A DNA stretch of 5,469 bases from Modestobacter sp. (GTDB lineage Bacteria > Actinomycetota > Actinomycetes > Mycobacteriales > Geodermatophilaceae). The notes under the pieces were generated by a model. It saw only the letters and a program-made list of their open reading frames with translations, did no database searches and had not been told where the DNA came from. Shown piece after piece: positions 1-4,261 of this stretch (its first letter is position 1; each line of letters begins with the position of its first letter). Made by a program: the position numbers and the translations under genes. The stretch is taken from NCBI GenBank assembly GCA_025965775.1, contig JAOPWG010000060.1:1-5469 (forward strand). Reading direction: 5' to 3'.

Positions 1-298
1 CGGTCGACCGGAAGGTCATCTGCGGGTGGTTGTCGACGTCGAAGAAGTCGGCCGAGCGGATGTGCGCGTCGCGCTGCTCCTGCCGGGTGTCGATCGAGCT
101 CAGGTCGATGGTCGCCGTGACGCTGGACCGCGTCGGGTCCTCGGCGGTGACGATCTCGCCGGTGAAGTCGCGGAAGTAGCCGCGTAACTTGCTGACCATC
201 ATGTGGCGGACGGAGAAGCCGACCGTGGAGTGGCTGGGGTCGATGTCCCAGGTGCCGACGATGTAGCCGGGGATCTGGACGGCGGTGGAGCTTGTCAC
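1..298 (-). CDS. YceI-family protein, 5' part (runs off the left edge)
   Basis: The first 99 codons are present; the gene continues beyond base 1. The product opens MTSSTAVQIPGYIVGTWDID and continues with PSHSTVGFSVRHMMVSKLRG, an acidic and threonine-rich stretch, then DLSSIDTRQEQRDAHIRSAD and FFDVDNHPQMTF. The W-x-(I/L)-D-x-x-H-S...F-x-V-(R/K)-H-(M/L) opening and the R-(D/N)-x-H-(I/L)-R/K-S-x-(D/E)-F-F-D motif are typical of the YceI/lipocalin-like family (about 170-200 residues, beta-barrel, binding polyisoprenoid or other amphiphilic ligands). I see no signal peptide, unlike E. coli YceI, so the product is probably cytoplasmic. The GTG start at 298-296 was chosen because GGAGGT lies 6 bases upstream and no earlier in-frame start has such a site. 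Leu38 is encoded by TTA, very rare in high-GC actinobacteria. The family call is firm; the physiological role is unknown. Confidence 0.92.
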   Translation of the reverse strand, partial: MTSSTAVQIPGYIVGTWDIDPSHSTVGFSVRHMMVSKLRGYFRDFTGEIVTAEDPTRSSVTATIDLSSIDTRQEQRDAHIRSADFFDVDNHPQMTFRST

Positions 299-304
299 GG
301 GAGT

Positions 305-310
305 ACCTCC
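305..310 (-). promoter_or_regulatory. Ribosome binding site of the yceI-like gene
   Basis: On the minus strand this reads GGAGGT, a near-perfect anti-16S match, 6 bases before the GTG codon at 298-296. It decides the start of the YceI-family gene. Confidence 0.85.
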
Positions 311-370
311 GAGATAGTTGAGTTTTTGACCTTCTACCGAGGTCGGGACTGAAGCTGCGGGAGCGGCCGC

Positions 371-402
371 CGGGTCACATCGACATCAATCTCGATGACC
401 CG
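371..402. repeat. Imperfect inverted repeat (hairpin)
   Basis: CGGGT (371-375) and CATCGA (378-383) pair with TCGATG (392-397) and ACCCG (398-402). This makes an 11-bp stem with a 2-base CA bulge on one side and an 8-base loop. It lies 73 bases upstream of the yceI-like GTG, so it could sit in that gene's leader or promoter, act as a protein-binding palindrome, or end a plus-strand transcript. There is no T-run. Confidence 0.5.
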
Positions 403-653
403 GAACTGAACCCAGACACGGTCGTAGCCACCGAGCAGCGTGTCGTCCCGGAGCCCGCAGATGCGGAACTCGTACTACACGGATCCTGCCGGCTGTTCAT
501 GGAGCAAGCGTCGCGGCCGGGCGTGTGAGGGAGCATCGCACCGATCGTGTGAAGGGCTGCCGGTCAACAACCGCGCCCCGGAGGCCCTCCCGTCGCCGAA
601 TGAGCGACAGGACCACCCGGCGCTCTCGAAGTGTCCCGTGCCGGGTCTGATGG

Positions 654-677
654 TGAACCGTCCCGGGTTTGGTGCCG
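654..677 (+). repeat. IS3 left terminal inverted repeat (IRL)
   Basis: The outermost 17 bases, TGAACCGTCCCGGGTTT, are identical to the reverse complement of the right end. They are followed by GGTGCCG against CATGCCG on the other side, so 22 of 24 positions match. The 5'-TG tip is standard for IS3-family ends. Confidence 0.92.
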
Positions 678-679
678 CT

Positions 680-696
680 TCCTCGTTTGACGAGGA
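680..696 (+). promoter_or_regulatory. Hairpin covering the orfA ribosome binding site
   Basis: TCCTCG (680-685) and CGAGGA (691-696) form a perfect 6-bp stem around the loop TTTGA. The 3' arm contains GAGGA, the only ribosome-site-like sequence at proper distance (8 bases) from the ATG at 705. In an mRNA reading through the left end the site would be paired. Such sequestration is known in other insertion sequences as protection against transposase synthesis from outside transcripts; its role here is inferred. Confidence 0.6.
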
Positions 697-704
697 TGTT
701 GATC

Positions 705-1019
705 ATGCCAGGGAAGAAGTACCCCGCCGAGCAGCGTGAGCGGGCCGTTCGGATGGCGCTGGACCGGCTGCCGGAGTACCCGACTCCCTACGCGTGTGCG
801 AAGGCGCTGGGCCCGAAGCTGGGGGTCGGCGCCGAGACGCTGCGGAAGTGGATCCTGCAGGCCCAGGTCGACGCCGGTGACCGGTCCGGTCCCACGAGTG
901 AGGAACGCGAGGAGATCAAGCGGTTGAAGGCCGAGGTCCGGGACCTGCGTGAGGCCAACGAGATCTTGAAGGCGGCCTCGATTTTCTTCGCCAGGGAGCT
1001 CGACCCTCGCTCCCGCTGA
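705..1019 (+). CDS. IS3-family transposase OrfA (helix-turn-helix protein)
   Basis: The product has 104 residues, beginning MPGKKYPAEQRERAVRMALD. Residues about 5-55 form the IS3 OrfA helix-turn-helix (YPAEQRERAVRMAL...GVGAETLRKWI), which binds the terminal inverted repeats. Residues about 66-93 form a leucine-zipper-like coiled coil (EEIKRLKAEVRDLREANEIL) used for dimerisation with OrfA or OrfAB. The ATG at 705 is preferred because GAGGA lies 8 bases upstream and because MPGKKY matches the usual family opening. In-frame ATGs at 696 and 669 lack such a site, and 669 lies inside the inverted repeat. The frame ends at TGA 1017-1019, where the -1 frame carries on as orfB, so OrfA is both a regulatory protein and the N-terminal part of an OrfAB fusion. 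Confidence 0.93.
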   Translation: MPGKKYPAEQRERAVRMALDRLPEYPTPYACAKALGPKLGVGAETLRKWILQAQVDAGDRSGPTSEEREEIKRLKAEVRDLREANEILKAASIFFARELDPRSR

Positions 1020-2011
1020 TCTTCGGCTTCATCGACGAACAGCACGCCGCCGGGCGTGGGGTCGAGCCGATCTGTGCGGCCCTGCGCGAGCAGGGCCTGC
1101 AGGTCGCCCCACGCTCCTACCGGGCCTGGCGCACCCGACCCCCGTCGGCCCGCGCGCTGTCGGATGCGGAGATCTGCGACCAGCTGCTGGCCCTGCGCAG
1201 CGGCGGGCCAGCGGGCCGTCCGGTCCCGGAGATCCTCTACGGCCGGCGGAAGATGACCGCCTGGCTCAACCGCGGGTTGACCGCCGAGGGTCGCCGGCCA
1301 GTCTCCAAGCACACCGTGCACCGGCTGATGGGCGAGCTGGGCATGAACGGGCTGGTCCGCGGCCGCAAAACCCGCACGACCGTGCCCGGCGGGAAGGATG
1401 CTCGGCGGGCTGGTGACCTGCTCAACCGGCAGTTCGGCGCACCCCAACCGAACCACGCCTGGGTCACCGACTTCACCTACGTGCCGACCTGGTCCGGGTT
1501 CGTCTACGTCGCGTTGGCCATCGACCTGTACTCCCGGGCGATCGTGGGCTGGTCGGCTTCGACGATCAAGGACGTCGCCTTCGTCGAGGACTGCCTGGGC
1601 ATGGCGCTGTGGCGCCGGGACCAGGCCGGCCGCCCGGTGCCGGCCGGGATGATCCACCACAGCGACGCCGGATCCCAGTACACCTCGATCCGGTTCACCG
1701 ACACCCTCGCCCTCGAGGGCCTGGTCGCCTCCATCGGCTCGGTCGGTGACGCCTACGACAACGCCGCCGCCGAGACCGTCATGGGCTTGTTCAAAAACGA
1801 AGCCGTCGCCGCCGGCTCACCGTTCCGCGACGGGCCGTTGCGGCAGCTGGCCGACGTCGAACGACTGACCACCGACTACGTCCACTGGTACAACCATGCA
1901 CGCCTGCACGGCGAGCTGGACTACGTCACCCCCGAGGAGTACGAGCAGGCCTACTACGCTGCCGCACCGGACCCACCACCCGGAGAGTCCTCATACCGGA
2001 AGACGGCATGA
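1016..2011 (+). CDS. IS3-family transposase OrfB (DDE integrase domain), read by -1 frameshift from orfA
   Basis: The frame lies at -1 to orfA and is open from 953 to the TGA at 2009-2011. Family-like sequence begins at once (LIFGFIDEQHAAGRGVEPIC), but no ATG or GTG occurs in this frame before ATG 1253. The usual product is therefore probably an OrfAB fusion of about 430 residues. An HTH_21-type region (about 1019-1330) precedes the rve catalytic core. Counting from ATG 1253, the triad is D73 (WVTDFTYVP), D138 (HHSDAGSQYTS) and E174 (DNAAAETVMGLFK), with the conserved lysine K181 seven residues later. The D-E spacing is 35 residues, the DD(35)E arrangement. The C-terminal YNHARLHGELDYVTPEEYE motif is complete. 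No stop or deletion is seen, so catalysis should be intact. The exact shift point, and hence the nominal start given here, is uncertain. Confidence 0.9.
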   Translation: MIFGFIDEQHAAGRGVEPICAALREQGLQVAPRSYRAWRTRPPSARALSDAEICDQLLALRSGGPAGRPVPEILYGRRKMTAWLNRGLTAEGRRPVSKHTVHRLMGELGMNGLVRGRKTRTTVPGGKDARRAGDLLNRQFGAPQPNHAWVTDFTYVPTWSGFVYVALAIDLYSRAIVGWSASTIKDVAFVEDCLGMALWRRDQAGRPVPAGMIHHSDAGSQYTSIRFTDTLALEGLVASIGSVGDAYDNAAAETVMGLFKNEAVAAGSPFRDGPLRQLADVERLTTDYVHWYNHARLHGELDYVTPEEYEQAYYAAAPDPPPGESSYRKTA

Positions 2012-2027
2012 AACCCGGGACGGTTCA
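2004..2027 (-). repeat. IS3 right terminal inverted repeat (IRR)
   Basis: The reverse complement begins TGAACCGTCCCGGGTTT and continues CATGCCG, matching the left end at 22 of 24 positions. The orfB stop codon (2009-2011) lies within it, a compact arrangement common in IS3 elements. Confidence 0.92.
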
Positions 2028-2046
2028 GTTAGCCAGGCACCGCGAC

Positions 2047-2073
2047 TGTCCCTGAGTGGGCCGCTCAGAGACA
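2047..2073. repeat. Intergenic palindrome, copy 1
   Basis: A 27-base imperfect palindrome with tips TGTC and GACA, inner arms CTGAG and CTCAG, and a GGGCC core. Only two opposed position pairs besides the centre fail to match, and these could wobble in RNA. It shares GTGGGCCGCT and the TGTCCC start with the palindrome at 4131-4159 in the same orientation, and GCACCGCGA precedes both. It lies 20 bases right of the IS end. Confidence 0.65.
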
Positions 2074-2092
2074 CCGGCCCAAGTGGCGGGGG

Positions 2093-2269
2093 ATGATCAC
2101 AAGTCTGCAGCCAACCGGCCGTGGCAGGAGTCAGGCTCCGGTGGCCGGGGCGGGCGGTGGCGTGATCACCGTCGGGTGCGGCCGCCGCGGACTCACGATC
2201 ATCGTCGGATCGGCTCCGGCCCTGACGCTGGCCGTGCCACTCGTCGTGGCGTTCGCGGCGCGGTTCTGA
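2093..2269 (+). CDS. Possible small membrane peptide (58 residues)
   Basis: ATG at 2093 opens a 58-codon frame ending TGA 2267-2269. The first half is glycine- and arginine-rich. The second half (about residues 33-56, GLTIIVGSAPALTLAVPLVV and AFAA) is a continuous hydrophobic stretch long enough for one membrane helix, preceded by RR, which suggests an inside-positive orientation. The hydrophobic half has G or C at nearly all third positions, as in real genes nearby; the first half does not. A run of G abuts the ATG but no well-spaced ribosome site is seen, and in this base composition long frames arise by chance. It could equally be the remnant of a larger gene. Not recognised. Confidence 0.28.
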   Translation: MITSLQPTGRGRSQAPVAGAGGGVITVGCGRRGLTIIVGSAPALTLAVPLVVAFAARF

Positions 2270-2426
2270 CGCCAAGCAGGCCACCGGCGGAGTCCAACGT
2301 GTGAAGGCCCGGCTGCGATCTCACTCTCGCGTGACGAAGGCCTCGCTGCGCGCACGGTCGCCCGATGTGGCCCGCGCGGCTCGTTCGGTTGTCGGGATCT
2401 GGTTGTATCGGCCAGGCTCCCGGACC

Positions 2427-2433
2427 AAAGGGG
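2427..2433 (+). promoter_or_regulatory. Ribosome binding site of the serine hydrolase gene
   Basis: AAAGGGG lies 6 bases before the ATG at 2440. This supports that start over the in-frame ATG at 2365 and places the twin-arginine motif at residues 7-8, as expected for a Tat signal. Confidence 0.65.
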
Positions 2434-2439
2434 ACAGGG

Positions 2440-3471
2440 ATGCCACGACAGCTGAACCGCAGGGCGGCGCTGGGGCTCGGCGCGACGGCTGCGGCCGGCG
2501 TCGTGTTGTGCTCGACAGCCGCTGCCTCCGCTGAGGAGACCGAGCCGGGGCAGGCGCTCCCGGAGCCCACTCCCACGACGCCGGAGCAGGCCCGCAAGCG
2601 CGTCGGGAAGGTCTACCAGCGTGAGACCACCCGGGCGGCCGGCATCTGGAACTCGCTCATCACGGTGGCCAACCCGGACGGCACCCTGGCCTCGGCGGTG
2701 GAGGACAAGGCCGACGAACGGGTCGAGGCGTACAGCGTCAACAAGATCGCGGTGGCCACTGCGGTGCTCGACAAGGTCGACCGCGGCCTGCTGCGGCTCG
2801 ACCAGCGGGTGGACGTCACCGCCGACATCGTCGCCACCACCGGGGACGGCATCTTCCGGCTGGACCGGGCGTATCCGAGTTCCGTCACGCTCGGGCACGT
2901 CATGGCCAACCTGCTGTCGGTCTCGGACGACACGTCGGTCCGGCTCTGCGGCCTGGTCTGCCCGGCGAAGGAGGTCAACGAGATCCTGGTCGCCAAGGGC
3001 TTCCCGCAGACGCAGGTGACGCCCGTGGCCAACCCGAACCGGTTCTTCCTCGGCACGACCACGCCCCGCGAGACACGCGACCTGCTGCAGGCCCTGGTCA
3101 AGGGCACGCTGCTCTCCGCGACGTCGACCAGCTTCCTGCTGAACATCCTGCGTTCCCCGGTGGCGTTCACCGACGGCATCCGGCGCACGATGTCGTCCGA
3201 CGAGCGCGTGCGGGTAGCGACCAAGGCGGGCTGGTTCCTCGACGGCCGCAACGAGGCGGGGATCATGTTCGACGCCACCGGCCGGCCGATCCTCACGTAC
3301 TCGCTGTTCGCCCGCGGCCAGGCCAACCCGGACAACTTCGGGGCCACGCACCCGGCGGTGCAGGCGCGCGCCGTCATGGGGCGCAAGTTCCTCGACGCCG
3401 TGGACAGGCTGGGCGGCGTGGCTACCCTCCGCACGTCGGTGCCCACGTACCGCCCGTTCAACGGCGGCTGA
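2440..3471 (+). CDS. Tat-exported serine hydrolase, class A beta-lactamase-like fold
   Basis: The product has 343 residues. The N-terminus, MPRQLNRRAALGLGATAAAG, is a twin-arginine signal (R7-R8, hydrophobic 9-28) with a likely signal-peptidase site after A29-S30-A31, so the enzyme acts outside the membrane. A proline-rich linker (about 38-48) leads to the catalytic domain. The penicillin-recognising triad is present in modified form: S99-V-N-K102 (SxxK, nucleophile and base), S162-D-D (in place of SDN) and K262-A-G (in place of KTG). TTTPRETRDLL (206-216) matches the end of the class A omega-loop region. Between SDD and TTTP there is no obvious equivalent of the deacylating Glu166; the loop reads VANPNRFFLG. 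A DD-peptidase, peptidoglycan-related amidohydrolase or other esterase therefore seems likelier than an efficient beta-lactamase. Start is set by AAAGGGG and the signal peptide. It is probably monocistronic, with a hairpin 14 bases after the stop. Fold assignment is firm; substrate is unknown. Confidence 0.88.
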   Translation: MPRQLNRRAALGLGATAAAGVVLCSTAAASAEETEPGQALPEPTPTTPEQARKRVGKVYQRETTRAAGIWNSLITVANPDGTLASAVEDKADERVEAYSVNKIAVATAVLDKVDRGLLRLDQRVDVTADIVATTGDGIFRLDRAYPSSVTLGHVMANLLSVSDDTSVRLCGLVCPAKEVNEILVAKGFPQTQVTPVANPNRFFLGTTTPRETRDLLQALVKGTLLSATSTSFLLNILRSPVAFTDGIRRTMSSDERVRVATKAGWFLDGRNEAGIMFDATGRPILTYSLFARGQANPDNFGATHPAVQARAVMGRKFLDAVDRLGGVATLRTSVPTYRPFNGG

Positions 3472-3484
3472 CCGCCGGGCACCC

Positions 3485-3512
3485 CGCGCGACCGGAGAAC
3501 CTCCGGCGCGCG
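3485..3512 (+). terminator. Hairpin after the serine hydrolase gene
   Basis: CGCGCG (3485-3490) and CCGGAG (3492-3497) pair with CTCCGG (3501-3506) and CGCGCG (3507-3512). This gives a 12-bp GC-rich stem with one bulged A (3491) and an AAC loop. It begins 14 bases after the hydrolase stop. There is no T-run, which is usual for actinobacterial I-shaped terminators. Confidence 0.72.
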
Positions 3513-3591
3513 ACGTGAATGACCGCCCTCGACCATGTGGCGCACGGCAAGCAGCGACCAGAACCTGCAATCTGGCTGACGTCGAGACGGT

Positions 3592-3615
3592 GTCCCAGAG
3601 GGCGGCCTATGGGAC
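3592..3615. repeat. Intergenic palindrome, copy 2 (diverged)
   Basis: GTCCCA (3592-3597) pairs perfectly with TGGGAC (3610-3615). Inside, AGG (3599-3601) pairs with CCT (3606-3608) around GCGG. Its TGTCCCA...TGGGAC tips and GGC/GCC core resemble the palindromes at 2047 and 4131. It could also stop transcription before the next gene. Confidence 0.45.
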
Positions 3616-3652
3616 GCCTCTCTGACATCGTCGGCCGCCGCGTCGCCCTGGC

Positions 3653-3658
3653 TACCCT
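3653..3658 (+). promoter_or_regulatory. Probable -10 element for a leaderless transcript
   Basis: TACCCT fits the actinobacterial TANNNT -10 consensus and ends 6 bases before the GTG at 3665, so transcription would start at or beside the start codon. No ribosome site precedes this GTG. CTGACA at 3622-3627 is -35-like but about 25 bases away, too far for a standard spacer. Confidence 0.5.
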
Positions 3659-3664
3659 GCGCCG

Positions 3665-4105
3665 GTGGCCGAATCAGCGGAGACCATCGACGATCGCTGG
3701 CTGCGGTTTGAGCTCTGGGGCGGGGAGGGCGTTCACAACGGGCTGACGCATCACATCTTCCGAGAGGCCACGCGGGTCGAGCCGCTGTTCAATCGGAGCA
3801 CCGAGTGGCGCGCCTGGTGGACGTCCACAAGCAAGGCGCCCGCCTTGGACCTCGGGATCGCGGTCGTCTGGCCTGCCAAGACTCCGCCAGACGACTGGTT
3901 TCTGCCTGAGCGGGTTTCGCGAGGCCGAAAGCAGCATTTCGTCCGGCTGCACCTCGACGCCGCGCGAGTGGAAGAAGTCCCAAAAGAAGCTCGGCACGCA
4001 TTGCTACTACCGGCCATCCTGGAGGCGTTGCATCGCCTTGTCAGGGAACTGAAGCTCAGCTCCCCGCCCGAGGTCCTACCCGACGGCGTTCTGCAGGACG
4101 GCTAG
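3665..4105 (+). CDS. Unrecognised 146-residue protein
   Basis: A soluble protein with no signal peptide or membrane segment. The N-terminal third is aromatic (DDRWLRFELWGGEGVHNGLT, then TEWRAWW at about 47-52). The middle has DLGIAVVWPAKTPPDDWFLP (about 62-81). A likely amphipathic helix covers about 103-130 (EEVPKEARHALLLPAILEAL then HRLVRELKL). The GTG start at 3665 is chosen for the TACCCT box 6 bases before it, implying a leaderless mRNA; no ribosome site exists. Codon use is less GC-biased than in the hydrolase and integrase (several T- or A-ending codons, two consecutive CTA), which suggests a different origin. It stands alone between two palindromes (3592 and 4131), like a passenger gene. 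I do not recognise a family and assign no function. The frame is likely real on length and internal consistency. Confidence 0.62.
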   Translation: MAESAETIDDRWLRFELWGGEGVHNGLTHHIFREATRVEPLFNRSTEWRAWWTSTSKAPALDLGIAVVWPAKTPPDDWFLPERVSRGRKQHFVRLHLDAARVEEVPKEARHALLLPAILEALHRLVRELKLSSPPEVLPDGVLQDG

Positions 4106-4122
4106 CTGCCACGCACCGCGAG

Positions 4123-4159
4123 GGGACCGAGTGTCCCAAAGTGGGCCGCTTAGGGACAC
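4123..4159. repeat. Intergenic palindrome, copy 3, with a competing hairpin
   Basis: GTGTCCC (4131-4137) pairs with GGGACAC (4153-4159), and AAG/CTT and GG/CC continue inward around a central G. This makes a 29-base near-palindrome. A second GGGAC (4123-4127) can pair with the same GTCCC (4133-4137), giving two mutually exclusive stems. It starts 17 bases after the stop of the 3665-4105 gene, so it may serve as its terminator. It is the best-preserved copy of the repeat. Confidence 0.65.
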
Positions 4160-4224
4160 CCCAAGACCCTGCCCGATCTGCAGCAGCGCGGCGAACGTTG
4201 GCGGCCGCGGTACTAGTCAGCGTC

Positions 4225-4261
4225 GATCGGTCGCCTGCCCACCGGAGCAGGCGACCCGATC
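4225..4261 (-). terminator. Hairpin at the 3' end of the integrase gene
   Basis: GATCGG and TCGCCTGC (4225-4238) pair with GCAGGCGA and CCGATC (4247-4254 and 4256-4261). The result is a 14-bp stem with one bulged C (4255) and an 8-base loop. It overlaps the integrase stop codon (4262-4260) and is well placed to end its leftward transcript. There is no T-run. Confidence 0.75.

Larger units (their letters stand above)
299..653. other. Gene-poor stretch between the yceI-like gene and the IS element
   Basis: It should hold the leader and promoter of the leftward yceI-like gene and the left flank of the insertion sequence. Next to the yceI ribosome site there is an AT-richer patch (about 311-333), the likeliest regulatory region, but I cannot pick out a confident -10/-35 pair. 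An imperfect hairpin lies at 371-402. A frame open from 322 to 528 on the plus strand gives a plausible-looking acidic peptide but has no ATG, GTG or TTG until close to its end, so it is not called as a gene. No RNA gene was seen. Confidence 0.6.
654..2027 (+). mobile_element. Complete IS3-family insertion sequence
   Basis: The element is 1,374 bp, usual for IS3-family members. It has 24-bp terminal inverted repeats matching at 22 positions. Inside are a helix-turn-helix orfA and, one frame back (-1), a DDE orfB whose stop codon lies inside the right inverted repeat. Outer tips read TGAACC... and ...GGTTCA, and the ends share the TGAACCGYCCCGGGTTT-type sequence I associate with the IS51-like branch of IS3. 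Both reading frames are free of internal stops and the catalytic triad is present, so it may be active. No target duplication is seen directly outside these ends (TGG on the left, GTT on the right). An alternative outer boundary is discussed in the findings. Confidence 0.93.
2028..2439 (+). other. Leader region between the IS element and the serine hydrolase gene
   Basis: It contains palindrome copy 1, a possible 58-residue membrane peptide (2093-2269, listed separately) and the leader of the hydrolase gene. An in-frame ATG at 2365 would extend the hydrolase by 25 residues, but these are not signal-like and would bury the Tat motif, so the stretch is treated as untranslated. I could not assign a convincing -10/-35 promoter. 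Confidence 0.5.

Noticed and set aside
322..528. Plus-strand open frame giving an acidic peptide (…HIDINLDDPELNPDTVVATE…) that looks protein-like
   Set aside because: There is no ATG, GTG or TTG until near the end, no ribosome site and no recognisable family. It may be a gene remnant, but this cannot be supported from the window alone.
440..739. Plus-strand 99-residue open frame
   Set aside because: It crosses the left end of the IS element and the start of orfA, has no family features, and is low-complexity in arginine and proline as expected of a chance frame.
2365..2439. Upstream in-frame ATG extending the serine hydrolase by 25 residues
   Set aside because: The extension would push the twin-arginine motif to about residue 32, and ATG 2440 has the well-placed AAAGGGG site.
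2131..3570. Minus-strand 479-residue open frame opposite the serine hydrolase
   Set aside because: It is an antisense shadow of a well-supported gene, rich in Arg, Gly, Ala and Val, with no domain signature. Long antisense frames are common in GC-rich DNA.
3419..3667. Near-repeat TGGCTACCCT(C/G)CGC at about 3419 and 3649
   Set aside because: The first copy lies inside the hydrolase coding sequence and matches over only about 14 bases, so it is probably chance.
4106..4260. Possible attachment site or tRNA 3' end beside the integrase
   Set aside because: No T-loop GTTCRANTC, no acceptor-stem complement and no direct repeat elsewhere in the window could be found.
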